A stretch of DNA of 64,000 nt, taken from Sweltsa coloradensis. Its lineage: Eukaryota; Arthropoda; Insecta; Plecoptera; Chloroperlidae. Position 1 is the stretch's first letter. Every line of letters starts with the position of its first letter. The notes beneath the pieces are model-generated. The model did not search any database. It saw only the letters and a list, made by a program, of their open reading frames with translations, and had not been told where the DNA came from. Positions 1-13,659 of the stretch are shown here, piece by piece. The translations under genes were made by a program, and so were the position numbers. The stretch is taken from positions 1-64,000 of the forward strand of contig JAMZAV010002201.1 of NCBI GenBank assembly GCA_024449915.1, in the 5' to 3' direction.

Positions 1-1057
1 TTTTGGTACATTATATATGTATGTGGACCAAAAAGAAGCAGATTAAGCCGATTTAGGAATTTTCCAAACACCAATTTTTGCCAATTTCTGGATAAAAAAA
101 AAAATTAAAAAAATCGTGTTAAATCACAGTTACAAGATATAATTTTTTAAACGGTCATTTAAGTGTAGTATTGTGCTATAGATCATGTGGTAAAAAATAA
201 TTTTTGGGGTTTTTAGCCCCTTTAAATGGAGTAGGCGCTCCGTGAAAGATAACATAAACACAAATAAACAAATAAACTACATACTGTAATAGTATTTCTA
301 ATCTAATAGTAGTTAATTTCTTTATTTGTGTATTTGTGTTTATGTTATCTTTCGCGGCACGCCTACTCCATTTAAGGTGAGCTGTTGGCACCCTATTTCT
401 ATATGTCATTCACATTATCCAGCCTTTTGGCATTCCTTTCAAACACATTCTCTCTGAGTCTTTTGACCCACGCTTTTCTGCCCCTCCCGCCCCCCTTATC
501 ACTATCCACCTTTTTTGTCACTCTTCATCCATCATGCAACCCTTTTGCTTTTGGATAAACCAGATTCGGTTTCACGCGATGAAAACAGCCTGCCTTAATA
601 GTCACATTCTCTTTCTGAGATCGTGCCTAGAACTGGGCATAGCGCCCCAGGGCCTAACATCGAGATTAACCTTCTCAGCAATGCCTAACAGCATCTGCCC
701 CCGGATTTCATGTAAAACAAACACGCAAATAAATATTTTACTTAGCCTACATAAACACGAGAAAAATATAAAACAAAACAATTTGGAATGTTGATTTGCA
801 ATACAATTATTTTTCAAACATAATCGAGTCTTAGCATGGGTTGGTTTACTGCTTAAAAGTTTCATCTTAGGCAAGTTATTGAACTCACTAAGGAAGTCTG
901 TAATGAATACTCTCCCTCAGCGCCTCTCATCATTCATCAAGATCACATCACATCATGCCCACACTTGACTACTACTATCAACCATATCATTCAACAAGCA
1001 GTGGAATCAATGAGAATGCATGGGGACTCTCATCTTCAGAAACTCTCAAAGCTCATC
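1..1057. other. Left-edge non-coding DNA with one hairpin
   Basis: I see no supported gene here. The only clear structure is the inverted repeat at 222-376, described separately. The short ORFs in the stretch resemble no family I know. It directly abuts repeat A of the large gypsy structure at 1058, with no sequence change marking a gene edge. Confidence 0.5.
222..376. repeat. Inverted repeat, arms about 58 bp
   Basis: The arm at about 222-279 matches the reverse complement of about 317-376 with few mismatches, around an AT-rich loop of about 40 bp. Both arms include GGAGTAGGCG-like and GATAACATAAACACAAAT blocks. It is probably a small foldback or MITE. No target duplication was resolved, so the superfamily is unknown. 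Confidence 0.75.
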
Positions 1058-2107
1058 ACTTTCTACCTCTCTCACAACTTCATGCTTCCAACCGGACTAG
1101 AGACGAAACTAGGTCACAGCTCTCCGTCACTGATAGACCTAGTTCCTTGCCACATCTGTTTGATTGCGCTACATTGAAAGGACACTATGGGGAATGCAGG
1201 GGTATGGACAGGAGGGAACAGGAGTCTATCTTTACTGGTTGTCAAGACACATGATGACATAGATATGTCAATGTGGGCATAAGAGAAGAAGAAGAAGAAG
1301 TTCCTTGCCTCGCAAACTAGTTAAACTTGGCAATGCCGCAAGCCCAACCACCGGCTCTGCCGGGCGCCAAGCCCGTGCTGCAGACCTCGAGCGCGCCGGA
1401 ATACGAGGCCAAACACCTTAAAAGCATGTTTTAAGTAAATTATTGTAAAGTTTTAAAAACTCGATCGAATACTTATTTAGCAATTGAAATAGTTTAGTAA
1501 AATAACGTTTAGTGCCTTATTTTCCAAGATGGCGGAGTGAAAATTGGGTACTGGGCATTTTCACAAATGTTGATAAAACACACAGTATAAACCCATAAAA
1601 TCAATTTCGGCACGAAAATCGAGCGGAATGACACAAAAATACCTACTAATGCTGTTAAAGAAGTAATTTTATATTGATATCCACACTTGGTTGCAAAAAA
1701 TGAGCCATAAAGGTCCACTGCGAGTGTTGGCACCAAGGCGTTGATGCCAATTTAGTACGAGGGGAAAACAATGAGAAACAAAATCGCAAACTAGTTACCT
1801 TGGCTTCGAGACAGTTGACTGAAGACGGCGAACTTGCCGCGTGACCGAATTGTTGATGAGGTGAAGAAGGGGAAAAATGATAGGCTAGCCTAGTGAGATG
1901 AAGATAGAAGGGGAATAGATAATGATGAAGTATAATGATGATGCAACACCTACGTAATGCACACAAAAATCACTTAAAACCTTGGTTATGCACTGTGTTA
2001 AGAAAAGGTCACCAGAGTGACCGCCAAGAAAACCTTTAAGTTGCACTAGAGGCAACTATGAAAAGCACAAAATACAGCTGCCTAGAACAGACAGCCGTAC
2101 GGACGTC
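1058..2107. repeat. Direct repeat A, left copy
   Basis: This block matches 9529-11400 in the same orientation once two later insertions are removed (147 bp here, 974 bp there), leaving about 890 bp in each copy. It abuts LTR-like repeat B at its right end. On the - strand its start reads TGACGTCCGTACGG, like the PBS side of the main element. Its other end is purine-rich (GAGAGAGGTAGAAAG), like a polypurine tract. It may be the internal region of a short non-autonomous relative of the gypsy element. No coding capacity is visible. Confidence 0.7.
1141..1309 (+). mobile_element. 147-bp retroposon (LINE/SINE 3' end) in repeat A
   Basis: Positions 1152-1298 are absent from the matching copy of repeat A near 9615. 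The insert is flanked by an 11-bp duplication AGTTCCTTGCC (1141-1151 and 1299-1309) and ends in a (GAA)n tail. An insertion bounded by a target duplication with a simple-repeat tail is the mark of a 5'-truncated non-LTR retroposon. The parent family is not recognised. Confidence 0.8.
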
Positions 2108-3452
2108 ACTATCACTTTGCGGACGCATTATGCCGGGCTTTTCGGGTTTAAGGGGTGGTAGAGGGGGCGTGGGGATTGGGTTACAATCGCAATACTGCTT
2201 TTAAATTATTAGATGGCCCACTTTGTTTGTCACTGGTCCCCGTCTGCAGGCTTATCAACAAGAAATATAAGCCGGGGTCGGAAGTAAGATAACGAGGGGC
2301 AACCCAGCAAGATGTGCTTGTGAAATACTGTACATAGAATTTAATATAATAAAGCATACCCCCAAATTTAAAATAACCAGAAATATATAACAATAGGTTA
2401 GAACTCGTGAACAAACAGATCTCCAGTTCAAACTCAAAAGATTCACAAGGTCTCATCTGCCTGCCCAAAAGTAGCATAATCACCTTTTTGGCTATATGAA
2501 AACCAACGAAACCAAGTTAGCCAATTACATAACAATAATATACAGTTGGGTTTTAAGTTTTTAAACTTATTAGACGCCCCTCAAACACATTTTTCGGGTA
2601 AATTACTCCACAAAGTTATTCGGCACTCTCAAGGGCCGGGGCCGTGGATAACCACGTACAACTTCCAGTAGTTTCTTGTACACAACAGATGGGGGCTCAC
2701 TTGCCGGCCTACGCGAGGGTATGAACCAAGTTCTTCACGAAAGTTTGGTATAGTGAGTTACTTCCCGTTCGGTCCGGTAAATATTAAACACGTTACCAGA
2801 AGTCCTCACAGAGTCGGTTGCCCAAGGACCAATCTCGATCCGGCTGGAAGAGGTCGCGGGAGGCCGATGGGTAAAACGGTGCACTGTCATATCGTCCAGG
2901 GTCTCCACAAGGTCCACTTGGTTGCGAAACTATTAAAGACTCCAACGTCCAACGTTCTAGTCGACGGGGTATGGATTCGCACGCCGACAACAGTTCCACA
3001 CTTCCCAAAAAGTTTCAGTCTCACAGATAGGGGCTAAACCCACTAACAATGTTTTAAAAATCAAAAACATTGCCTTTATCCTGCATACAGCAGTCGAAAA
3101 CGGAGATCCACCCTAGACAACGCCTGACCAACAGTGACTCGCATACATTCACAGTGTCCTCCCTTTACCAGCAAAACCGCATTGATGACTTCACTAGGTA
3201 CTTTAAATATAGATAACATATTATTATGGTATGACTTTTAAAAATAAACAGTAAGAATACACACAAGAATACGTTCAAGTTACTGTTCAAAGGTCAGAGA
3301 AGTTGTATGAGATGGTTCATGGGGAGGATGAGAAGGGAGAGAGAGAGAGAGATAAGGTAACTGGCCCTTTGGTAGGTGGGGCATTTTGTGCGTTGCGCCC
3401 GGGGCTGGTAATTGCTGTTGATTGTGATGAAAGTGATTCAAGGACTGTTACA
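2108..3452 (-). repeat. Long terminal repeat B, left copy (3' LTR of the - strand element)
   Basis: This repeat of about 1345 bp matches 8189-9528 in direct orientation, with many small indels. Its right end reads TGTTACA and is followed by a pyrimidine run (CCCCTCCTTCCTTCGG). On the - strand that is a polypurine tract directly before an LTR starting TGTAACAG. It carries a short (GA)n tract at about 3336-3352. Together with copy B' it brackets gag/pol remnants, which supports an LTR pair for a - strand Ty3/gypsy element. Confidence 0.75.
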
Positions 3453-4201
3453 CCCCTCCTTCCTTCGGTTTGATTAGACCCTGTTAATCAAGTCTTCTTC
3501 AGCGTCATTAAAATTTTTCAAATCTTTTATGTGCCATCGGCCTATGGATTTTCCCTCTCTCATTTTCTAAGTCTACACCAACGGTATATCTTCTTACGTA
3601 CATTGAAGGGTCCTACATATTTTGGGGCAAGTTTGCTGGTGTAAAAGTTGGCTGCGTCGGATTGAGCAAAATTTTTACGCCAAACTTTCTCCCCTTCTGC
3701 GAATTCTACCGCCTTCGACGTAGGTTGTAAACCTTTTTATTTGTCTCATGGGCTCTCTTCAGTCGAGCCGAAACATCTTGGTAAAACGCTTCCGAGGTTT
3801 TTCCCAACTTATTGGTTCCTGATCTCTGGAACCAAAGTCAGTTCTAGTCTTGGGTCGACCTCCCCAAAATGTCTTCCAGAAAGTTGTACTTCTCGGCCAA
3901 AATTCAGGAAATTTGGCGTGAAGCCAGTCACTTCATGGTTGGCGGATCTTAAAGCAAAACCTAGCTCGTGCAAATTTTTTATCCCAGTGGCGATGGTTAG
4001 CTTTTCACATAACTGGCTATCATGGTTTTCATCACTCGATTCACTCTCTCGGTGGGGTTTACTTGCGGGTGATAGTGTGGGTTGTAGATGGCTCTTAAAT
4101 TCATACTTCTTTAGGAGTTCTTGAAACTCCTTACTAATATACTGTGTTCCGTTGTCCGCATCGGACTAGTTTGGTGCTCCATACATGAGGTTACGTCTTC
4201 T

Positions 4202-4504
4202 TCAAGGTTTTTTACTACCGATTTTCGCTGTTGCTTGACGTAAGGGAAACATCAAGGAGAACTTCGTAAAATATTTCGGACACAATAGCAGATAGCGATT
4301 TTGTTTGGTCGATTTTGGGAAGGGCCCCATCAGATCTGTCGAAATCATTTGCCAAGGCTTGTAAATCTCAATCTCCTTCCCCATAAGACCACCGGGTTTT
4401 TTCTGTTCAACCTTATACTGCGCACAGGTTTGACACTTACGTACGTATTTGTTGTATCGGGTCTCTTTTTTGGGCCAATAGTACTTTGGGATGCTCGCTT
4501 CCAA
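4202..4504 (-). pseudogene. Integrase fragment of the gypsy element
   Basis: This 100-codon open segment carries the second half of the HHCC zinc-binding region (CxxC as CQTC) and the first catalytic aspartate block (TDLMGPFP). A tryptophan-proline pair typical of the zinc domain precedes them. The remaining catalytic D and E are not in the same frame. It is the 3' part of pol in the 1058-11400 structure and is a dead fragment. Confidence 0.75.
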
Positions 4505-4897
4505 GTCTTAAAGCTTCCCTAGTATGGCCTGCAGTGGCGGCATCATGGCATTCTTTAATATCTCTTTTTCGTTTATCCTTTGGAACCAACTATTCCCCAC
4601 GTACTCTCTTCGTGACATTCTCGACGATTGTCCAGTAGTTTGTAGAGGTTGAAATCGCTCTACTCTCCAGGAGGGATACTTCTGAGGGTTTTTCTTTACT
4701 TGAACAGCATCCCAGAGTACCACTTATCTCGGCTTTTTTCAGAGACAGTGATTAGGTCAATTTCCTCTGGTGCAGGAGCCACTGTCGTGAAAGGGCATCT
4801 GGCACACATGTTCGGTTCCTTTTCGGTGAACTATCTTAAAATCAATTGTTTGCAATCGAATGGCCCATCGAGCCAACCTTCTGTGGGGTCACGTAGG

Positions 4898-5206
4898 TTA
4901 TGTGCCATAAAAGGGAATGGTGGTGGGTTTTATTACCGTGAAAGTACTTCCTTCTAAATAGGGACGCATCTTCTCTATAGACCATATTACCGCCAGGCAC
5001 TCTTTCTCTGTGACCGTGAAGTTTCTTTCTGCTTTAGTGAGAGAACGACTGTAATAGGCAAAAACCTTTTCTCCCTCTTCGAATTGCTGAGATAATACAC
5101 TGCCAATACCGTAGGAGGATGCGTCAGCCTGTACGATAAATGGCAGATTAAAATCTGGACAAGTGAGGATTGGGGCTGAAACAAGTAATTCCCTTTGACA
5201 GAACAA
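4898..5206 (-). pseudogene. RNase H-like fragment of the gypsy element
   Basis: The open segment has the typical RT/RNase H junction: a QADAS start (catalytic Asp), GIGSVLSQ, then YYSRSLTKAERN and EKECLAVIWSIEKMRPYL. This matches the Ty3/gypsy RNase H domain. A second frame (4987-5397) continues it, showing a frameshift near 5200. It is not functional as it stands. Confidence 0.8.
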
Positions 5207-5638
5207 AAGGCAGCCTCTGCTTCGGAGGTCCCTCCCATGTTACATTCTTTCTTGTCAGTGCATGTAACGGTGACATCGTAAGGGCGTAGTTTGGAAAAAA
5301 ACGACGACCATGACGTCATTCCCCAAATCGTTTCACAGCCTTTATATTGGTAGGAGCAGGATAATTTACTATGCATTCTACCTTTCGGGGTCGACATGTA
5401 GACCCGATTGATTGACCACTATCCTAGGTACTTAAGTTCATCAAGACAGAATTTGCATTTAAATCCGTATTTACGGTTAGGCCTGCGTACAGCAAACGCA
5501 ACAAGATTTCCTTGAGCACGCGCAAGTGTCCTCAAAAGTAGGTGTTAAAATAATGAAATCATCCAAAATAGATAAAAACGTAGGGTTTCCAGGTCGGTTC
5601 CTACTATACTGTCGACTAGTCGCTCCCAGGTCGCAGGG

Positions 5639-5842
5639 CTATTGTGTAGACCAAAAGGTAGGCGTAAAAATGGAACAAACCTTTACCCAAATGGTAAAAG
5701 CTGTCTTTTCTCTAGAAGATTTCTCCAGGGGTACCTGCCAGTAAGCACTTTTAAATCCAATGTGGATAGGTATTTGGCTCCTCGTAGTCTGCCCAAAGAT
5801 ACTATTCACGTATGGAAGAGGATACGCGTCTCTTACAGTCAC
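5639..5842 (-). pseudogene. Reverse transcriptase fragment of the gypsy element
   Basis: The segment contains the RT finger/palm entry block (RDAYPLPYV) and the IGFKSAYWQVPL block holding the first catalytic region. In most relatives the palm Asp sits at the position read here as Gly, so the residue may be lost or misread. The YxDD block is not in this frame. Confidence 0.75.
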
Positions 5843-7297
5843 TTCGTTAAGTTTCCTAAAATCAACGACAAACGGTGCCCACCACCCTTCTTCTTGACCA
5901 ATAAATCGGAGAAGACCACGGACTACTAGACTTTTAAATTACTCCTAAACGGAGCATCTCGTCAACTTCTTCATGAATTGTCTTCAGCACTATTGGGGAC
6001 ACGGGATAGTAACTTTTTTATAGGTACTGCACTTCCTGTGTCAATCCGATTTCTACAAAATTAGTGCAACCAAGAGAATTTCCGATTGGGTTCAACATAT
6101 TCTTTCCTGAATGCATTAAGAGCAGCTTCGTTATCTTTTGTTAGTACCCCAAAAGCAACCGGTTTCAGCTTCAGCACCATATGGTGCGGTTTCACTGTTG
6201 GAAAAAGTCCAGGTATTCGGGGTGATATCGGGAAAAATGTTCATTTGGCCCCAAAAAAATCGATTCCGAGAATAAAGCGGGGGGGTGACTTCTAACACTA
6301 CCAGAACGGTAGTAAGCATACTGTCCTTCAAGCGTAAAGGGGAACGTCAACAATGAAATCCACTGGGCTTGTCCTTCCATTGGCAACATAACTCCTAGGG
6401 TACTCTTACTTGTAGGGAGTCGAAGTTTTGATAATATGTCCCAGCCCTGCTTCCCTAAAATCGTCTGTTGGCACCTGAATCCAGTAATCCCTTCATCTTA
6501 ATGCCATAGATTTGAACAGTAAGGTAGGCTCTGTCGTCACGACCAGGTATCTTGGATTAAAATATAATCAAGACGGGTCTTGTTTGCGTTTTCCCGAACA
6601 ATTTCCAACCAATTTTTCCACTCCTGCGAGGTCCGTTCAAAGGGCATCTACCCCGCATCATTGATGTCCTCCCATTTCGTTTCCCGGTTTGTTACATCTC
6701 ACACATCTATACCTAACAACATTAGGGTTTTCCCCCATCCATAGCAAAAACGTCCGCCTCGCGGTTTAGGGGAGGAACGGAAGGAATGTCCTTCCTTAGC
6801 ACAATTCCAACACAAAGAACTCAAACCAGTTACCTCGGTTCCCTGGAATTCGGCACATTGTCGACGGGAATAGGTGCGGCGCTGTCAACATGAGTGTTGT
6901 ATTTCCTGGGACGGTTTCCCCTTGTAAGCCAAGTCCGGTTCTAGGAGGTAACGATTAGCTGTCGGAGGTCGAAAACGGTCCATTCGCCAGCGGGTTTGTT
7001 CTAGCTTACGTCCTAGGCGCAGAAGTTCGTCCACCGCGAATGTCCTGTAAACTTAAACGGTCGCTGTAGAAAGGAGCAATATTTCTTAAACAGCAATCGC
7101 AAAATTCTCCCTCTCTGGCATCGGTGTCGGTAGGCGACGGAATAAGTTCTCCATCGTGGCAACATAAATACCAAGCGTTCCTCCCCTCTTGAGTGCGGGA
7201 TTTAATCTCATTTTAACAAGTCCTCTTCATAATCAAAGGGTTAAGAATTCATCTCTAAGTAAGGTGATGAGTTCACGCCAAGAATGGACCCTATTCC

Positions 7298-7522
7298 TTA
7301 TTGCTCTGAACCATATGAGGGCAGAACCTTGAAAAAGATCAATGGCAGATAACCCAAAAGGGCTTCTCTGGGTACATGTCTCGCATCGCATAGGTCTTCT
7401 ACTCTCTCTATGAACGCATTTACACTAAGTCCTTGACCATCTCCTGTGAATTTAATATTCCACTGTGAAACAGGTACTTGTGTTTTTATGCACATGTTGA
7501 ATACTATTATTTGCTCTCTCAA
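7298..7522 (-). pseudogene. gag fragment of the gypsy element
   Basis: The segment has the VPVSQWNIKFTGDGQGLSVN start and an FIERVEDL helix, which resemble retrotransposon gag capsid regions that open with a W-x-x-K-F-x-G-D pattern. It lies upstream (on the - strand) of the zinc knuckle and RT, as expected for gag. The frame closes before a complete capsid. Confidence 0.65.
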
Positions 7523-8188
7523 TTACTGGTTCATAAACTTTTCTTTAGTCCCTACAGAGGTTTGGTCGCGCAACAGGGAATTAAATTGATTGACCAGTTT
7601 ATCAGTAGGGTCGTCCGAATCATTGTCAGTGGGTAAGGCAGTGGACCTAAATTTAAGCCTGGTCGGTTTGGCCTTATCAGTGACTTCGTTTCCCCTCTAT
7701 TGTCGGGAACTGGCAACATCGGGTACTTTGCTCTTCTAATTCTTCATAGCACACAAATTTCCTTCAAAATATGTGAGCGTTCCTTCATAACTTCAGGTTC
7801 CTCACTCTGTATACGCTCTGTCCTCCCTAACAAGTGACACAGCTTAGTATCGATTTTACGATAATCTGAGTCTAGTTTTGCTCCTGCAAAAGTTTCAATC
7901 AAAGTTTTTATTTCGGTCATTTTATTAACAATCTTCCTAATTCTGTTTGAATGTTTGCTGGCGATATCGGCCTAATCATTACCGTTCCGTTTTTTTCTAA
8001 CTTCAATACGCGTCTCAAACATTTTCGGGATATCTTCCACAGAAGAAATATCGGTTATCCCTCTCACGTTAAGTTCATATTCTAATTCATCCTTAGCTAG
8101 ACGATTTATCTCCCTGATGAAAAATGCAAATTGCAATTTTCTTAAATAATCCAAAAGAAAAGAAGATCAGGCCCCACGTTCGGACGTC

Positions 8189-9528
8189 AGTTTATTGCGA
8201 CGCATTTATGCCGGTGCTCAGGTATATGGGGTGGTAGAGTGGGGCTGGGGAGTTGGGGTTACAATCGTCAATACTGCTCTTAATAATTAGATAGGCGCCA
8301 CTTTTTTTTGTCACTCGTCCCCGTCTGCAGGCGTTATCAAAAAAAGAATATAAGCCTGGGGTCGGAAGTAAGATAACAGAGGGGCAACCCAGCAAGATTT
8401 GCTTGTGAAATACATAGAAATTTAATATAATAAAGCATACCACCAATTAATAACCAGAAATATATAACAATAGGTTAGAAAATCGTGAACAAACAGATCT
8501 CCAAGTTCAAACATCAAAAGATTCACAAGGTCTCATCTGCCTGCCCAAACAAGTAGCATAATCACGCTTGGCTATATGAAAACCAACGTACCAAGTTTTG
8601 CCTAATTACATAACAATAATATACAGTTAGGTTAAGTTTAAACTTATTTGACGCCCCTCAAACACAGTTCAGGAAATTACTCCCCAAAGTTATTCGGCAC
8701 TCTCAAACCCGGGGGCCCTGGATAACCAGTACAACTTCAGTAGTTCTTGTACACAACAGATCGGGCTCACTTGCCGGCCTACGCGAGGGTATGAACAAGT
8801 TCTTCACGAAAGTTTTGTATAGTGAGTTACTTACAGTTCGTCCGGTAAATATTAAAACACCCTTACCAGAAGTCCTCACAGAGTCGGTTTTCCCAAGGTA
8901 CCAATCTCATCCGGCTGGAAGAGGTCGCGGGAGCGATGGGTACACGGGTTTCACTGTCATATCGTCCAGGGTCTCCACAAGGTCCCACTTGGTTCGAAAC
9001 TAAATTTAAAAACTCCAACGTCCAAACGTTTCTAGTCGGGGGTATGGATTCGCAACGGGGCGACACAGTTCCACACTTCCCAAAAAGTTTCAGGTCTCAC
9101 AGATAGAGGCTCAACCACTAACAATGTTTTAAAAATCAAAAAACATGGCCTATCCTGCATACAGCAGTCGACACGGAGATCCACCCTAGACAACAGCCTG
9201 ACCAACAGTGACTCGCATACATTCACGTGTCCTCCCTTTAAACCCGCAAAACCGCATTGATGACTTCACTAGATACTTTAGAAAATAGATAACAGTATTT
9301 TTATGGTATGACTATGAAATAACAGTACAGAATACACACAGAATACAGTCAAGTTACATGTTCAAAGGTCAGAGAAGTTGATATGAGATGGTTCATGGGC
9401 GAGGATGAGAAGAGAGAGAGAGAGAGAGATAAGGGAGACTGGTCTGGGTAGGTGTGCATCTGTGGCTTTTCGCGCGTGGGCTGGTAATTGCTGTTGATTG
9501 TGATGAAAAAATGATTCTGACTGTTACA
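8189..9528 (-). repeat. Long terminal repeat B', right copy (5' LTR of the - strand element)
   Basis: This is the partner of 2108-3452, in direct orientation. It begins just after the shared CGGACGTC (8181-8188) and ends TGTTACA at 9528. On the - strand it is followed by TGACGTCCGAACGTGGGGCC, which resembles a tRNA primer-binding site. The two LTRs differ by scattered indels and substitutions. A (GA)n tract sits at about 9408-9429. Confidence 0.75.
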
Positions 9529-11400
9529 ACTTTCTACCTCTCTCACAACTTCATGCTTCCAACCGGACTAGAGACGAAACTAGGTCACAGCTCTCCGTCA
9601 CTGATAGACCTAGTTCCTTGCCTCGCAAACTAGTTCAACTTGGCATGCCGGGCGCCAGCCCGTGCTGCAGACCTCGGCGCGCCGGAATACAAGGCCAAAC
9701 ACCTTAAAAGCATGTTTTAAGTAATATGATTGTTGAGTTTTTTTAAAAATCAATCGAGTACATATTTAGCAATTGAATTATTTGTGAAAATGAAGTCAAG
9801 TGCTTTATTTTCCAAGTTGGCGGCGTGAAAATTGGGCACCGGGCATTTTCATAAAATGTTGATAATAACACACAGTATAAAACAAAAAAATCAATTTAGG
9901 CACGAAATCCGAGAGGAATGACACAAAAATACATACTAATGCATGTTAATGAAGTACTTTTTTATTGATGTCCACACTTGGTTGCAAAAATGAGCCATAA
10001 AGATCCATTGCGAGTGTTGGCACCAAGGCGTTGATGCCAATTACTCAATTAGGTACGAGGGGAAAACAATGAAGAAAACAAAATCGCAAACTAGCTTAAC
10101 TTGGCTTCGAGACAGTTGACTGGAAGACGGCGAACTTCCCGCGTGACCGAATTGTTGATGAAGGTGAAGAAGAGGGAAAAATGATAGGCTAGCCTAGTGA
10201 GATGAGAGATAGAAGGGAATAGATAATGATTAGGGTGTCCATATTTTCAAACTAAAAAAGCGGGACAAATTTTCGGTGGTTGTAGGTGGGGTCTGGGGCG
10301 AAGCCCCAGCCGCCGGAGGCTTTTTCGCCGAAGGCGAAAAAAAATTTCACTATACTACAATTATTTTGTCATGTTTTAACTGAAAAATGGCAACTCGGGG
10401 GATTACCTTAATGGATAATTACTATAGAAAATCTTGCTTTGCAGATCGTACAAAACACTGTCATTATCAGTCTCGTGTTTAACAAGATAAGGAAAGTCCT
10501 TCTAAACATCGTCATTGAAAACACACATTCAGGCGGCGGCATTTTACACACTCACGCGTACGAGACGAAAAAACCATCTCGTAAAAGTGAGGTTATGAAG
10601 TAAAAATATGTTTTCAAATCAAAATTAGCTTCCCCACATTTAATTGCTGCTAATAATAATTAAATATCGAATTGCAGGCGAAGTAGGCTTGCAATCGTAC
10701 TAATTTTTTTATTTTTTTTATTTCCTCACGACAGCATTCCACTTTGTCACCCGAAAACCCCTGTTGAAGGAACGAAAACTCGTTTTTTATAGCGTATGTA
10801 AACTTACACTTATGTTTCGGCATTCTGATCGCTGGACGCTCGATCGAGATCGACAAGAACGGAAACGATTCGCGTATCATGTTGCTCGGCTGCAAAACCA
10901 CAGCAACTTTGTTGGGGCTCGGAACAATTCGTGTTACTGATGCCGTCAACCAACCCCACCCCCCTCTACACTCCGCCTGCTGATAACGCATTCATTCGTG
11001 CAAAGTCAAGGCCAGCAGAAAAGTGTATACAGAATATGCGAAGAGTACGTAAATTTACAGCAGACGAGCCACGAGCTACACGTGAAATCGGTATATTTAC
11101 AAAAACGGGACAAAACAGCGTCCCGTGAACAGTTGTCGGGACACCGGGACAGGTCCCTAAAAAACGGGACTGTCCCGTTTTTAACGGGACGAATGGACAC
11201 CCTAATAATGATGAAAGTAATATATGATGATGCAACACCATACGTAATGCACATAAAAATCAACTTAAATAACACTTGGTTTATGCACTGTGTTAAGAAA
11301 AGGTCACAGAGTGACCGCGAAGAAAACCTTTAAGTTGCACTTGAGGCAACTATGAAAAGCACAAAATACGCTGCCTAGAACAGACAGCCGTACGGACGTC
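9529..11400. repeat. Direct repeat A', right copy
   Basis: This is the second copy of the 890-bp block, starting ACTTTCTACC and ending CCGTACGGACGTC exactly as in copy A. It is interrupted by a 974-bp hAT element at 10231-11204. Because it follows LTR B' here but precedes LTR B on the left, the order is A-B-I-B'-A'. Confidence 0.75.
10231..11204. mobile_element. Non-autonomous hAT element (974 bp)
   Basis: The termini are a 12-bp inverted repeat (TAGGGTGTCCAT / ATGGACACCCTA) flanked by a perfect 8-bp duplication ATAATGAT (10223-10230, 11205-11212). The empty site is seen in repeat A near 1919-1930. The subterminal regions are rich in CGGGAC motifs on both strands, as in hAT transposase-binding arrays. 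There is a GGGGCGAAGCCCC hairpin near 10294 and a second hairpin ([25 protein letters not shown]) near 10322. No transposase ORF remains. Confidence 0.9.
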
Positions 11401-12805
<1,405 letters not shown>

Positions 12806-13659
12806 ACTTCAAACAGGACTTTATACCTACCGTTAATGTAGGATCATGTGTGAAGTGGTAGACATAGTTCATTGTTACAACATTACCTGTGCATTATTTT
12901 GTGCTGTTTGTGTATACCAGTATTGTATTCTAAACTTGGTTTTTACTCGATTAAGTTTAGTACAGTACTAATTTTAATTTTTAATTATCATTATTAATAT
13001 TTTACAAAGAAAAGTGATGCATCAAATTCATAATGATACCAGTGGTAAGAGTTGTGCAAAACATTATCAAAGAGTAACAGCTAACAGTACCCTATACTGT
13101 TGTCAAACTTACTCTTTGATGAAACAAATGTCTGTTATTTATTTTTACAACTATTTGTGTCACGGTTGAGAGTGTACTATGTGCAATTAGCACATAATAT
13201 TACTAGGGGTGTGCAAGTACTTACCAATTTCCCGATGTGATTTTCCTAGCTTTTTCAAGCTTTGAAACATAAAGCCATAACACTAAGCTTGATTTTCAAG
13301 TCGATGTATTCAAACTTAGCCTTACAAATCGTCAAAAGCACGTCATTTTGTTTCGTCGCACTCATTTTCATAACAGGCATTCTGAAACACATAACATTCA
13401 TAAAAGTATTTCACGGAAACTCACCTGAAGAATGCGGCAGTGCAGTGAACAGAAGAGCACGGGAAAAGCGATCTATTTTAGCTCCTTACGAGAGTTTATT
13501 TGCAGTCACATAGTTCATTGTTATAATAAATATCATAAATGTGAATAGTCTAGAATGTCATACAACACAATAGGATAGGCTTACCATTGATAGACTGTGT
13601 GTGTACCTACTGGTAATTAGGCTAGTTTTGTACTGAGAAATTTGTAAAATTTATTATTG
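12806..13659. other. Probable 3'UTR and downstream DNA of the DCAF12-like gene
   Basis: The first part after the stop is probably 3'UTR. The nearest clear AATAAA is at 13525-13530, about 720 nt downstream; this is an inference. A TAGGGGTGTGCAAG sequence at 13203 resembles a hAT terminus and is mirrored by CTTGCACACCCCTA near 17980. The 8-bp flanks do not match well, so I do not call a full 4.8-kb element. Confidence 0.4.

Larger units (their letters stand above)
3453..8180 (-). mobile_element. Degenerate Ty3/gypsy retrotransposon internal region (gag-pol)
   Basis: Read on the - strand from right to left, the order is gag, zinc knuckles, reverse transcriptase, RNase H, integrase. Visible pieces are a gag capsid-like stretch (7298-7522), a CCHC-type knuckle beginning CWNCAKEGH near 6760-6815, an RT fragment with the DAYPLPYV and KSAYWQVPL blocks (5639-5842), an RNase H start with DASSYGIGSVLS (4898-5206), and an integrase zinc finger and first catalytic Asp (CQTC, STDLMGPFP; 4202-4504). 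Each piece is in a different frame and separated by stops, so no protein is made. The PPT is at 3453-3468. A PBS-like segment lies beside LTR B' at about 8171-8190. It looks like an old insertion, or one damaged by indel errors. The 3.5-8.2 kb block has no other gene. Confidence 0.85.
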
